From NCBI RefSeq assembly GCF_029227915.1, contig NC_079882.1, positions 9,486,001-9,550,000 of the forward strand: a stretch of DNA of 64,000 nucleotides, given 5' to 3'. A program made the translations under genes and the position numbers. Under the pieces are notes generated by a model. That model did no database searches. It saw only the letters and a program-made list of their open reading frames with translations, and was not told the DNA's origin. The stretch is from Hydractinia symbiolongicarpus (lineage: Eukaryota; Cnidaria; Hydrozoa; Anthoathecata; Hydractiniidae). Shown piece after piece: positions 1 through 12,314 of the stretch; position 1 is the first letter of the stretch, and every line of letters starts with the position of its first letter.

Positions 1-40
1 AAAACTATTGAAGCTTTGGTTTACAAAACACAGAATACAC

Positions 41-1032
41 TCTGTTGAAACGCCGGGTTAAGCCACAAGTAGCTGTGTTACCCAGCAACACCAGATTGAG
101 TGATTAATAAGAACCGTCAACTGTGCCACACATTCAGGTAAAGCGCTTTAGTACAGCCATATAGTGTGTAGAAAATCAAGTGAAGTGCACACAACTTTAT
201 GGTGTTTCCGGTGTAATATACTATTTAAAAAATAACTTTCAACAACTTAGGTAAAATAAAAACCCAGATTACAATTCAATGCTACCCCGTCAAAGCGAAA
301 GCAGCTGGCCAACCTTCTTTATTTTTCAGGGAATGTTCCCGGGAAAAGTTCAAAAAAATGTTAAGCTGAGCGCTTAGTATAGGTAAACAGTGTGTACTTT
401 TTTTCTGTAAAAACGTTATCACAACTTCGGTTAAACAGAAACACAGGAAACAGCCCGTTGTTACCACCGAACTAAGCGCTTAGTACAGCTAGACTGTGTC
501 GCACATGAGTATAGGCATAACACCATTTTTAAAAAAACTTTATCGCGACTTCAGTTTAAAAAAAATCAGGAAACCGCCTGTCGTTATCAAGTTCAGTTAA
601 AAAAATATATACTCAGCAATTTTATTTCTCAGCATAAGCTTTCATAGCAGTAATAAAATTGGTAGCTGCCTATAACTGCATTTAGCTACTTTCACTTTTT
701 AGCCAGAGGTAGAGCTAAAAGGAGCTAGATAGGTAGACCCAACTTCAACATAAAAATAAAGAACAATATACCAAACTGAATAAAAACTTTAAAAGAATAG
801 GAATAAATAAAGATAGCTATAGCTAGCTGCCTCAAAATGTACGTTGTGTAGCTAGCCAAAAACTTAAAATTGGTTTGTTTAAGATTAAGAAAATGTGATG
901 AAATATTCACCTTAACATGTGAAAACAAACTAAATAATCCTATAGGATAAAAAGTACTCAGAAGAAATAAGGAGGATTGAAAGGAAACCTACAAACTTCA
1001 CACCATTACTTCCAAACCAAAATGGCCTTAGG
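41..1032. repeat. Long diverged repeat, copy 1
   Basis: It starts TGTTGAAACGCCGGGTTAAG and ends CCTACAAACTTCACAC ... AAAATGGCCTT. Three GCGCTTAGTA-type units lie inside, followed by a TAGCTAGC-rich part. It is related to 1,289-2,705. No gene. Confidence 0.65.
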
Positions 1033-1149
1033 GGTAGCATGTTTCCTCCCGTCGGCATGTTGAGACCGCGAAGCACTTGGATTGGTCATTAGTGAAAATG
1101 GAGCCTCGTGATTGGTTTATTACAATGAGCGGCAAAGCCAGGCCGGTAA

Positions 1150-1281
1150 AAAAACGGGGTCTGCCGGGGATTCGAAATAAAGCTGCAGGGCCGCGGGGAT
1201 TTTCGGCGGGTCTCGCTACTTGCTCCGCCATGTTGCGCAGAGACAGACAGACGACGGCTATTATTAAAGAGACTAGCCGGG
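1150..1281 (-). mobile_element. GC-rich Helitron 5' fragment
   Basis: The minus strand starts TCTTTAATAATAGCCGTCGT followed by CTGTCTGTCTCTGCGCAAC, the same start as the mini-Helitrons. The interior is GC-rich and unlike the others. A hairpin (AACCCGGCG / CGCTGGGTT) and CTAG of another element abut it. Confidence 0.55.
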
Positions 1282-1288
1282 AAACCCA

Positions 1289-2705
1289 GCGTCGAAACGC
1301 CGGGTTAAGCCACAAGTAAAGGTGTGATCCGGCATTGAACACTCTGTGGAGCGCTTAATAAGAGCCGTAAACTGTCCCACACGATCAGGTGGAGCGCTCT
1401 AGTACAGGTATACAGTATGTCGTTAATCATTTGAAGCGCATACACCATTATAGTGTGCGACTGTAACATATTTTTCAAAAAATAACTTTCCCGCAACGAT
1501 AACTGATATAAAAACAGAGTTTACAAAGTGTTGTTACTCCATCATAGCAAAAACAATCGTCAATTTTATTTCATTTTGCGGAATAACTTTTTGCACAAGT
1601 TAAAAAATTAATCGTGACACTGAGCTGAACGCTTAGTACAGTTAAACCGTGTTGTACAGGCGTAAATCAAGTTAAGCGCATACACCATTATAGTGTGCGA
1701 CTGTAACATATTTTTTTTAAATTACTTTCCCGCAACAATAGCTGATATGAAAACAGAGTTTACAAACCATTGTTACCTTGTCATAGCAAAAACAATCGGT
1801 CAATATTATTTTATTTTGTGGAATAAGTCTTTTTAAAAGTTAAAAAATTAATCGTGACACTGGGCTGAGCGCTTAGTACAGTTAAACCGTGTTGTACAGC
1901 GTATAGGAATAATACCCTTTTGAAAAAAACTTTCTCGCAGACACAGGGATGAGCGGTTAGTCCAGGCGTGATTCCCAAGAAAGTTTATAAATTAATTGTC
2001 ACAGTGGTGGGCTGACCTTAGTATATACAGGTAAACGGTGTTGCACATGCCCATAGGCGTAACAGCCTTTTACAAAAAACAGTCTGTTTTTAACACTGGG
2101 CTAACCGCTTAGTACAGTTAAACACAGTTGAACAGGCGCATAAGGCGTATTACCCTTTTCCAAAAATGTTCATTGCAACTTCGGTTTAAATAAAAACACA
2201 GGGAACAGCCTGTCGTTACTCGTCCAGCCAAAACAATCGCTCAGCCATTTCATTTGCAGAAAAAGTTTGCAGAAAAATAATAAAATATGTAGCTATACCT
2301 AGCTAGCTAACTGCATTTAGCATAAAAATTATATATTGCTTAAGAATATTGTTGTAGCCAAACTGCATTTTTATACTTTCACTTTTTAAGGAGCTAGCTA
2401 AATAGCCACAGCCTCAACATAAAAATAAATGTTGGCTAGGATAAAAAGCTCCTATACCAAACAGAATAGCAATAAGTGAGGCTCTAGCTAGCTAGTAGCT
2501 ATAGCTAGCTAATCTTCGTTTCTAGCCAAACATCCTAAAACTGGTGCGTTTAAGATCTGTACGTGGCTAAAAAACGTGACAATATATTTATCCTAACATT
2601 GAAAACAAACAGAAAACAAATTTTAGAAGATAAAAAAGTCAAACAGGCCTACAAACCTCACACACTGACCACAAACACGACCATTATCAAAATGGCCTTC
2701 GTTCC
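1289..2705. repeat. Long diverged repeat, copy 2, with internal GCGCTTAGTACAG units
   Basis: It shares its start (GTCGAAACGCCGGGTTAAGC) and its end (CCTACAAACCTCACAC ... AAAATGGCCTT) with 41-1,032. It contains about six degenerate units with TGAGCGCTTAGTACAGTTAA and is longer because of internal expansion. No gene. Confidence 0.7.
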
Positions 2706-2789
2706 GCGAAGATCTTGGATTCTTTCTGGTCGCGAAAATCTTGGTTTTTTTTAAAGAATCAGGCGTTGTGAATGGTATTCCACGCGCGA

Positions 2790-2913
2790 GCGGTCAAAAC
2801 GAAGTCGGTAAAAATATATTGCATTTGATATTCGTGCGCATTTTAAAAATTTCGTGTTTCCGTTACAAGACGCCGCTTTCGCGGACACACAGACAGACGG
2901 AATACGGCTATTA
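2790..2913 (-). mobile_element. Helitron 5' fragment
   Basis: The minus strand begins TAATAGCCGTATTCCGTCTG and resembles unit D (shared GTAACGGAAACACGAAATTT and GCGCACGAATATCAAATGCA). The 3' hairpin is missing. Confidence 0.65.
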
Positions 2914-5587
2914 CTAGCCATAGTTACCACTAATGCGCCCCGAATTACTAATAACGATTTCAAACATTCAAATTTAGAACGGGATTTAAAATTAAAATGG
3001 AAAATGGTGGACGTTTGAAATCTATAAAAACTGCAGTGTTAGAACTTATTATTTTCACATTTGGCTAAGGCTCTATCTATAAAGTTAGATCTTGATTAAA
3101 TATATGTACACTTTAAACGCCTCTAGCCTTCTTGTTGTGTAATTTCACGTAATCATTGCTTTTGATTTTTGGTTAAAATTCGTTCAAAAGACTTACGCAT
3201 ACATTTTTGACTTATCAAATCTCCAAAAATCCTTGTGCTGTAATAACAAATTGTGTCTGAAAGCTATTCTGCTGAAACATTTTCCGCCAAATATGACGAA
3301 TATGATAGAAATGCAGTACGGAATTGCATAGAGGCTTGTGAATAAGCTTATTGCCCAGGGGAAAATTTTTAAATAAAAAGCCCTGCGACTTGAAGATTTC
3401 CGTCATTAGCCTAAAAGATTCTGAAATTTGAAGTAGACTTTAAAACGGAGAACAATGGGGTATATAAACACATCATAAGTATCGTAATTCTCAATTATTA
3501 TTGTAATTAACGTAAAATACAATTTGATAAATAAAAAAAAAATTTTTTTTACATATATATAGTATATATTCTAAAACAATAGTTAAAACTTTAACTGGAT
3601 ATTTTTATAACTGATCTCGAAAATTCCAGGATGCAGGATTGCTATGTATGAACTTCATGATTCGAATATATATAATAACTTCTGAACAATTTCAATTTTA
3701 ATGAATTATTACTGTGTTAAGTTACCAATAAAATCCTTAAAAATTTCTCTCGTTGAAGATTTTTCGAAAATGCTGATGGTGCATGGTTTGATAACAAATG
3801 ATCTGAAAAAGAAAGTATATTTAAAATTGAGAAAGAAGAATACAATTTTACCAGAACTGAATTAATACTAGGTTGTTTAATTATTGTCTACTTATCTGAT
3901 TTAAAGTTAGAATTTATTAAAAAGATACAAATCAATGCCATGTGATACACAAAAGGTATACTATATAAATAAAAATATATATATAAATTTAGTCAAGCTG
4001 GCTTTGATATCATTGTTAAACAAGTATAATATTAAGCAGGCGATACAAGATTTTCAAACCTGTGGACAATACAGGACTTATTTTGTCGAAATCGATTTAT
4101 TGAATTTTACAAATTTGATTGTTTATTATCGAGGAAATTGATTGGTCATTGTTTTTGAATTGAATTCAACAAGTTGATACAAAAAAGAGTAGACACTCAA
4201 TTAATAAATTTGTCAGATTTGATAAATCAACAACATCATTTATAATTTTAAGAAAAAACATGAAAAAGGGAAGAAAACAAAAAAACCTGTAACATACTGT
4301 GGGTAGCGTCTAGTTGTACTGCAAGGGCTAACTATGTTATGTTATTGGTTAATTTATCAGTTCAACTTGACTGTTCCGGGCAATGAACAACAATATTTTT
4401 TCATGATTCAACAAATATCTTTTTATATATATTCTTGCGGTCGGATTCATGTCAACCAATCACGGGCCAGTATTCCGGTTAAGCAGTCATTATGAAATGG
4501 GGTACAAATGCCGTAATTAATGTTTTTGTGGTGAAATCTTCATAAATACAATACTGGATTTTTCAAGGAATTCTTTTTTTTTTAGTCAAATCTTTAATAT
4601 GTTTTAGATACTGCTTAATTTTTGCCATTTTGCGACATTTTAACGACGTTTTACTTGTAAATTCTGTTTAAGTAAGGTTGCTACTTTGAAGGTTTGACCG
4701 TGAAAAGTCCACTTTGTTCTCCATCGGATAGCAACGAAGGAGAACATTCTGACCGCAAGAATACATGATAGCAGCCTCACAAAGGTTCCTTTAGAAGTTA
4801 TTTTACTCACCCAAAACGCCTATACTTTTTACGGTGTATGTGGCTTATCAGCACCCTCGTTGATAAAATTACACAGGGCAGGATAAAAGTTTTTTGTTGC
4901 TTCTGAAAAAAGGGACTCTAATGAAAGCACTATTTTGTGCAGTTCTAGCTTGATAGCTGTAGTACAAGTGAGAGTAGTTTTACGACTATTAACTTATAAA
5001 ATGCAAGAATTTAAAAATAAGTATTTAGCTCCCTAGCTACATCATTAAAGCTATTACGACAAGCCAGACCATCGGGAAGGGAAGACCAACAAAATGCAAG
5101 CAGTTTTAGTCATGGCCATACACGGAATGTTTTGTTCTTGATTGACTTTAAATTGTGATGCATTTATAAATTGCGGCCTTTGGATAAACGCCATAAACCG
5201 TTCTGAGTTTAATTTCATATAAAATATAAGTAATCCTTCTACTTACTGTTAAGAAGTTTCGAAACAACTTGGACAAAGAAAAACAAACCTTTTCTTGAAG
5301 ATAAATTCACGTGGGCTGCAGTGACATTTAAGCATATTAAACGAGACAATATTACAAAGCTTTAAATTAACATAACAAAAGAATCTCGATTAATATTTTT
5401 TATGGCAGTCAAATCTTCAGAGACAACAAAGAAACCGAGACAAGATAAGTTTTGCTCGATCAGTGTTATTTTTGTCTTGATGGTACCAAACACACAGGTT
5501 GTGTTATATCAAACCTAGGTTGAATGTTCGAGCCGAAGTTCCCCCGCGAAGTTGAGAGTAAGAAAAAAACTTCTCCCATACATAAAA
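2914..5587. repeat. 2.67-kb tandem duplication, copy 1
   Basis: It starts CTAGCCATAGTTACC right after a Helitron-type 5' end and runs to the start of copy 2. On the minus strand CTAG is its last tetranucleotide, as in Helitrons, but I see no 3' hairpin. No gene is supported. Confidence 0.85.
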
Positions 5588-8241
5588 CTAGCCATAGTTA
5601 CCACTAATGCGCCCCGAATTACTAATAACGATTTCAAACATTCAAATTTAGAACGGGATTTAAAATTAAAATGGAAAATGGTGGACGTTTGAAATCTATA
5701 AAAACTGCAGTGTTAGAACTTATTATTTTCGTTATTTTCACATTTGGCTAAGGCTCTATCTATAAAGTTAGATCTTGATTAAATATATGTACACTTTAAA
5801 CGCCTCTAGCCTTCTTGTTGTGTAATTTCACGTAATCATTGCTTTTGATTTTTGGTTAAAATTCGTTCAAAAGACTTACGCATACATTTTTGACTTATCA
5901 AATCTCCAAAAATTCTTGTGCTGTAATAACAAATTGTGTCTGAAAGCTATTCTGCTGAAACATTTTCCGCCAAATATGACGAATATGATAGAAATGCAGT
6001 ACGGAATTGCATAGAGGCTTGTGAATAAGCTTATTGCCCAGGGGAAAATTTTTAAATAAGAAGCCCTGCGACTTGAAGATTTCCGTCATTAGCCTAAAAG
6101 ATTCTGAAATTTGAAGTAGACTTTAAAACGGAGAACAATGGGGTATATAAACACATCATAAGTATCCTAATTCTCAATTATTATTGCGTAAAATACAACT
6201 TGATAAATAAAAAATAATTTTTTTTTTACATATATATAGTATATATTCTAAAACAATAGTTAAAACTTTAACTGGATTTTTTTATAACTGATCTCGAAAA
6301 TTCCAGGATGCAGGATTGCTATGTATGAACTTCACGATTCGAATATATATAATAACTTCTGAACAATTTCAATTTCAATGAATTATTACTCTGTTAAGTT
6401 ACCAATAAAATCCTTAAAAATTTCTCTCGTTGAAGATTTTTTGAAACTGCTGATGGTGCATGGTTTCATAACAAATGATCTGAAAAAGAAAGTATATTTA
6501 AAATTGAGAAAGAAGAATACAATTTTACCAGAACTGAATTAATACTAGGTTGTTTAATTATTGTCTACTTATCTGATTTAAAGTTAGAATTTATTAAAAA
6601 GATACAAATCAATGCCATGTGATACACAAAAGGTATACTATATAAATAAAAATATATATATAAATTTAGTCAAGCTGGCTTTGATATCATTGTTAAACAA
6701 GTATAATATTAAGCAGGCGATACAAGATTTTCAAACCTGTGGACAATACAGGACTTATTTTGTTGAAATCGATTTATTGAATTTTACAAATTTGATTGTT
6801 TATTATCGAGGAAATTGATTGGTCATTGTTTTCGAATTGAATTGAACAAGTTGATACAAAAAAGGGTAGACACTCAATTAATAAATTTGTCAGATTTGAT
6901 AAATCAACAACATCATTTATAATTTCAAGAAAAAACATAAAAAAGGGAAGAAAACAAAGAAACCTGTAACATACTGTGGGTAGCGTCTAGTTGTACTGCA
7001 AGGGCTAACTATGTTATGTTATTGGTTAATTTATCAGTTCAACTTGACTGTTCCGTGCAATGAACAACAATATTTTTTCATGATTCAACAAATATCTTTT
7101 TATATATATTCTTGCGGTCTGATTTGTGTCAACCAATCACGGGCAGCCATTATGAAATGGGGTACAAATGCCGTAATTAATGTTTTTGTGGTGAAATCTT
7201 CATAAATACAATACTGGATTTTTCAAGGAATTCTTTTTTTTTTAGTCGAATCTTTAATATGGTTTAGATACTGCTTAATTTTTGCCATTTTGCGACATTT
7301 TAACGACGTTTTACTTGTAAATTCTGTTTAAGTAAGGTTGCTACTTTGAAGGTTTGACCGTGAAAAGTCCACTTTGTTCTCCATCGGATAGCAACGAAGG
7401 AGAACATTCTGACCGCAAGAATACATGATAGCAGCCTCACAAAGGTTCCTTTAGAAGTTATTTTACTCACCCAAAACGCCTATACTTTTTACGGTGTATG
7501 TGGCTTATCAGCACCCTCGTTGATAAAATTACACAGGGCAGGATAAAAGTTTTTTGTTGCTTCTGAAAAAAGGGACTCTAATGAAAGCACTATTTTGTGC
7601 AGTTCTAGCTTGATAGCTGTAGTACAAGTGAGAGTAGTTTTACGACTATTAACTTATAAAATGCAAGAATTTAAAAATAAATATTTAGCTCCCTAGCTAC
7701 ATCATTAAAGCTATTACGACAAGCCAGACCATCGGGAAGGGAAGACCAACAAAATGCAAGCAGTTTTAGTCATGGCCATACACGGAATGTTCTGTTCTTG
7801 ATTGACTTTAAATTGTGATGCATTTATAAATTGCGGCCTTTGGATCAACGCCATAAACCGTTCTGAGTTTAATTTCATATAAAATATAAGTAATCCTTCT
7901 ACTTACTGTTAACAAGTTTCGAAACAACTTGGATAAAGAAAAACAAACCTTTTCTTGAAGATAAATTCACGTGGGCTGCAGTGACATTTAAGCATATTAA
8001 ACGAGACAATATTACAAAGCTTTAAATTAACATAACAAAAGAATCTCGATTAATATTTTTTATGGCAGTCAAATCTTCAGAGACAACAAAGAAACCGAGA
8101 CAAGATAAGTTTTGCTCGATCAGTGTTATTTTTGTCTTGATGGTACCAAACACACAGGTTGTGTTATATCAAACCTAGGTTGGATGTTCGAGCCGAAGTT
8201 CCCCCGCGAAGTAAAGAGTGGAAAATTTTTTTGCCATACAC
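5588..8241. repeat. 2.67-kb tandem duplication, copy 2
   Basis: It starts CTAGCCATAGTTACC and matches 2,914-5,587 almost base for base, differing by scattered substitutions and small indels. It encodes nothing recognisable. Small open frames are copied along with it. Confidence 0.9.
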
Positions 8242-8245
8242 AACA

Positions 8246-8353
8246 CAAACACTATATACCCGCGGTCCACTAAATGTGCGCCCCTTCGGTGGGGCGCAAC
8301 AAACACTATATACCCGCGGTCCACTAAATGTGCGCCCCTTCGGCGGGGCGCAA
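8246..8353. repeat. Two 54-bp units with a GCGCCCC stem-loop
   Basis: CAAACACTATATACCCGCGG starts at 8,246 and 8,300. Each unit ends GCGCCCCTTCGGTGGGGCGC (C for T in unit 2), a 7-bp GC stem with a TTCGG-type loop. It is GC-rich unlike its surroundings and sits just before the mini-Helitron array. Confidence 0.9.
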
Positions 8354-8362
8354 TTAAAGAGA

Positions 8363-8540
8363 CTAGTCGTTAGCCCGTGGAAAAATCCACGGGGTCGCCC
8401 GTCCTTTATATTTACCCGTCGCAACAAAGTGGATAAAAATATATCGCATTTGATATTCGTGTTTCCGTAACATCATTTTCTATCTCAGCGGGGGGTTGGC
8501 GCAGAGACAGACAGACGGAATACGGCTATTATAATAGAGA
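8363..8540 (-). mobile_element. Mini-Helitron A, 178 bp
   Basis: TCTCTATTATAATAGCCGTA start, 3' hairpin CCCGTGGATTTTTCCACGGG and CTAACGACTAG. Last unit of the head-to-tail array on this side. Confidence 0.8.
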
Positions 8541-8717
8541 CTAGTCGTTGCCCGTGGAAAAATCCACGGGTTCGCCCGTCCATTATATTTACCCGTGGCA
8601 ACAAAGTGGATAAAAATATATCGCATTTGATATTCGTGTTTCCGTGACATAATTTTCTAACTCAGCGGGGGTTCCGCGCAGAGACAGACAGACGGAATAC
8701 GGCTATTATAATAGAGA
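8541..8717 (-). mobile_element. Mini-Helitron B, 177 bp
   Basis: TCTCTATTATAATAGCCGTA start with the GTCTGTCTGTC run, 3' hairpin CCCGTGGATTTTTCCACGGG and GCAACGACTAG. Adjacent copies touch without spacer DNA. Confidence 0.8.
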
Positions 8718-8891
8718 CTAGTCGTTAGCCCGTCGAAAAATCCACGGGGTCGCGCGTCCCTTAAATTTACCCGTCGCAACAAAGTAGACAAAAATATATC
8801 GCATTTGATATTGGTGTTTCCGTGACATCATTTTCTGACTCAGCGGGGGGTCCGCGCAGAGACAGACAGACGACGGCTATTATAATATAGA
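8718..8891 (-). mobile_element. Mini-Helitron C, 174 bp
   Basis: Same structure as its neighbours: TCTATATTATAATAGCCGTC start, GTCTGTCTGTCTCTGCGCGG, and a 3' hairpin whose left arm has one changed base (CCGTCGA), then CTAACGACTAG. Confidence 0.8.
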
Positions 8892-9080
8892 CTAGTCGTT
8901 AGCCCGTGGAAAAATCCACGGGGACGCCCGTCCTTTAAATTAACCCGTTGCAACAAAGTGGACAGAAATATATCGCCTTTGGTATTGGTGCGCATTTTAA
9001 AAATTTCGTGTTTCCGTTACGGGACACGGCTTTCGCGGACACACAGACAGACAGACGGAATACGGCTATTATTAAAGAGA
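8892..9080 (-). mobile_element. Mini-Helitron D, 189 bp
   Basis: Minus strand: starts TCTCTTTAATAATAGCCGTA with GTCTGTCTGTCTGTGTGTCC, ends with the CCCGTGGATTTTTCCACGGG hairpin and CTAACGACTAG. It abuts elements on both sides. Confidence 0.8.
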
Positions 9081-9971
9081 CTAATCGATAAAGCCCGTGG
9101 AAAAATCCACTGAGGCAGAATAAAAATTTTGATGACGTCAGCAACCCATCCACAAAAAAAAGTAGAACTGTATTTCCACGTTGCCTCTATTGTGTAGAGC
9201 TTAAACTGCTGATCAAGAAAATGTATATGATCATGTGCTTTTGATAAGCGGTTAATGAGATATAAGGGTTTTAAAATTTTGCTGACGTCAGCAATGGCCA
9301 GTCAAACCCCCAAAACTTTTTTTTAGAAATTTGTATACCTGTTGCCTTCATCGCATAGATCTTGAAACGCTGATCAAGAAAATGTATAGTATCCTATGTT
9401 TTTGACAAACGCCTAAGGAGCTTTAAGGGCTTTAAAATTTTGCTGACGTCAGCAAAGTCCCTATCAAAAGTTCCAAAAAAAATTTCTTCACAAATTCGTA
9501 CACCCGTTACATTCATCATATAGATCTTGAAATGCTGATCAAGAAAATGTATAGGAACGTGCACTTTTGACAAACGGTTGCAGAAATATTGGGATTTGAA
9601 GGTTTTGTGAAGACGTCATCAACCCGTCCATTCCGAAACGGATTCGGGGATCCAGGTTTGGGAAACTTACCCAAATTGGTCCCAGGTGGTCCCTAGTTAC
9701 CCACGCAGTGAAAAATCATTGACGTCACCACCTCGTTTCTAAGTTATTTGGCCTCGAAGTTTTAAGTGCACTGTAACGGCTTCATTAATTTAATATAGGA
9801 TATTGACGTTAAAGTGGTGTTATTGACGTCGCGCCGTACCGTCAGAAAATTTAGCATATTAGACATGCATTTTTCGGTTACTTCAAAGAAAATTTCGGTA
9901 AGATTAAAGGAAAATGAACATATCCACTTTGCCTGTTACAGACACACGGAACTGGCGTATTATTATATAGA
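9081..9971 (-). mobile_element. Long Helitron, minus orientation, 891 bp
   Basis: On the minus strand it starts TCTATATAATAATACGCCAG at 9,971 and ends near 9,081 with a CCGTGGA-type hairpin and CTAA-variant 3' end (TTTATCGATTAG). It includes internal related segments with 'CTGATCAAGAAAATGTATA' repeated three times. No Rep/Hel gene. Confidence 0.75.
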
Positions 9972-10108
9972 TTGACGTTAAAGTAGTGTTATTGACGTCG
10001 CGCCGTAACGTCATAAAATTTAACATATTAGACATGCATTTTTTTTCGGCAACATTAAAGGAAAATGAACGCATCCACTTTGCCTGTCACAGACAGACAC
10101 ACTCATTA
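9972..10108 (-). mobile_element. Truncated Helitron 5' fragment
   Basis: ATTGACGTTAAAGTAGTGTT through AAAATGAACGCATCCACTTT repeats the 5' part of the neighbouring long Helitron (9,802-9,971) in the same orientation. It is cut off on both sides. Confidence 0.65.
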
Positions 10109-10866
10109 TCTATATAATAATACGCCAGTTCCGTGTGTCTGTAACAGGCAAAGTGGATATGTTCATTTTCCTTTGATCTTACCGAAATTTTCTTTGAAGT
10201 AACCGAAAAATGCATGTCTAATATGGTAAATTTTCTCACGTTACGGCGCGACGTCAATAACACTACTTTAACGTCAATATCCTATATTAAATTAATGAAG
10301 CCGTTACAGTGCACTTAAAACTTCGAGGCCAAATAACTCAGAAACGAGGTGGTGACGTCAATGATTTTTCACCGCGTGGGTAACTAGGGACCACCTAGGA
10401 CCAATTTGGGTAAGTTTCCCAAACCTGGGTCCCCGAATCAGTTCCGGAATGGACGGGTTGATGACGTCGTCAAAAAACCTTTAAACCCTAATATCTCTGC
10501 AACCGTTTATCAAAAGTACATGATCCTATACATTTTCTTGATCAGCGTTTCAAGATCTATACGATGAAGGCAACAGGTATACAAATTCATAAAAAGAATT
10601 TTTAAGGTTTTGACAAGTCTCTTCTGACGTCAGCAAAATTTTAAACACCTTATATCTCCTTAACCGTTCATCAAAAGCAAATGATTCCATGCATTATTTT
10701 GCTCAGAATTTCGAGCTCTACACAATAGAGGCAACGCGAAATCACGGTTACAAATTATTTTTTTGTGGATGGGTTGCTAAGGTCATCAAAATTTAAAATA
10801 AAAATTTAAATTCATTTTCATTTTTATCCTGCTTCAGTAGATTTTTCCACGGGATTTATCGACTAG
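10109..10866 (+). mobile_element. Long Helitron, plus orientation, 758 bp
   Basis: It starts TCTATATAATAATACGCCAG with TTCCGTGTGTCTGTAACAGG and ends TTCCACGGGATTTATCGACTAG-like: hairpin arm then CTAG. It has no ORF. It is the inverted counterpart of the element at 9,081-9,971. Confidence 0.8.
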
Positions 10867-12314
10867 TTATTATTATTATTATTAATTTATTTATAGTTGA
10901 CAAATTTACAAGAAAATGTAGCTCTGAGGCTAATTAAAGTCAACTTTAAAAACATTAAAAACAATAAATAACTGAATATAAAAAATCTATAAGGAATACC
11001 GTATACCATTTTTTTTAAGTATTTTAAATAATATAAATAATATGTCAAAAATATGTCAAGGCTATGTAGTGGTGGTTCCAGAAACTTCAGTCAAACTTCC
11101 CAGGCAGGGGTCGAGAGAAAATAATATACAACCAGATAATAAGGCTAGAATATTCTCATATGATACCACCCCACCTAAACCGTCGCACCGCAAGACATGT
11201 TTAACTGAGTTCCCGCTCCACAACTGGCAAAGTAAGACAACAGGGAAACTAAAGAAAACCTAATTCAGGTATAAAAGTTTTGCATATTCTGCAAGGACAA
11301 TGGTTTGGAATCCAGTTTCTTATTTTGTTTCTAAACTCAATTAAAGTACCAGCGTTCCGATACTCGTTAGGCAAAGAGTTCCAAAGCTTTAACCCAACAT
11401 TAGACAGTGTTTCGATTCCATATCTCACTGAAAATATTTTGTTACTCTTGAGTTTGTCCTTCCTCAAATTATACACTGGTTCAGGAAAAATAAAAATTTC
11501 ATTCAACATTTCTGGACCTGTTTTTGTTTTAGCTTTATACAGCTCAGTAACAAGGATGCGTAAGTTCGTTTGGTGAATTGTAACGCTCCCATTTTTTGAT
11601 AAAAGCTCTTCAAATGAGGATTGATAGTCTTGATAGATAATTCTTAGTGCTCTTTCATGTATATGGTTTATCCTATTGTTTAATTTACGACTGTGAAACA
11701 TCCATACTAATGGACAGTACGAAAAATGACTAGTGACAAAAGCATTAATAATCAGCTTTCGCTGGTCTAATGTCATTAAGGAAGATAACCTTGCAAGCGC
11801 ACTAACTTTCTGGCCTGCCTTGTTACAGAGCTGATTAACATGTTCCTCGAAAGAAAGTTTGTGGTCTATGGTTATACCAAGCAGTTTCTCAGTTTGAGAA
11901 TTGTTTAGAAGTTCATCACAAACTTTTAATCGTACATCAGTTTTGTTAGTAAAAAAATGTGATTTTTCTGGGTTGGCTTTCATACCGTTATTTTCAAACC
12001 AAGTAAATATTATAATTGCTGCATATTCAATCTTTTCAATAACTTCGTTGATATTCTTTCCTTTTGAAAATGGGGTTGTATCATCAGCATAGTTGACAAT
12101 GTCCATATATGGGACAAAAAGGAAAAGGTCGCATAAAAATATATTGAAAAGCAAAGGACCCAAAATTGATCCTTGCGGTACGCCGTATTTTATTTTTTTC
12201 CATGTACTATAATTGTTATTTATACGTACTCGCTGTTTCTTGTCAATTAGGTACGATTTTATAAACAGCAAAGAGTTCATATCAAAGCCATATGCATGAA
12301 GTTTTGCTAGTAAT
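10867..12314 (-). pseudogene. Non-LTR retrotransposon, 3' half of reverse transcriptase and tail
   Basis: It continues the LINE from 17,879 after the insertion. The minus strand reads LLAKLHAYG, YGVPQGSILGPLLFN, IVNYADDTTPFSKG (catalytic ADD), KLLGITIDHKLSFEEHVNQL, FSYCPLVWMFHSR, and ends ISXVGLKLWNSLPNEY-type with RNKIRNWIPN. The frame of about 343 codons is open. The 3' end has an (AAT)n tail starting next to the Helitron end at 10,866. The RT type is Jockey/CR1-like. Confidence 0.9.

Noticed and set aside
1077-1319. GC-rich plus-strand open frame of 80 codons
   Set aside because: It overlaps a Helitron 5' end with the GACAGACAGACG run and has no domain.
3935-6818. Two identical 68-codon open frames (3,935-4,141 and 6,612-6,818)
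   Set aside because: Identity comes from the recent 2.67-kb duplication. Composition is AT-rich and non-coding in character.
8159-8470. Open frames on both strands across the 54-bp repeats
   Set aside because: They translate repeat DNA and a Helitron end; the amino-acid repeats only mirror the duplication.
8363-9080. CRISPR-like regular spacing of CCCGTGGA hairpins
   Set aside because: The repeats are whole Helitron units of about 178 bp with related interiors, not short repeats with unique spacers, and the genome is eukaryotic.
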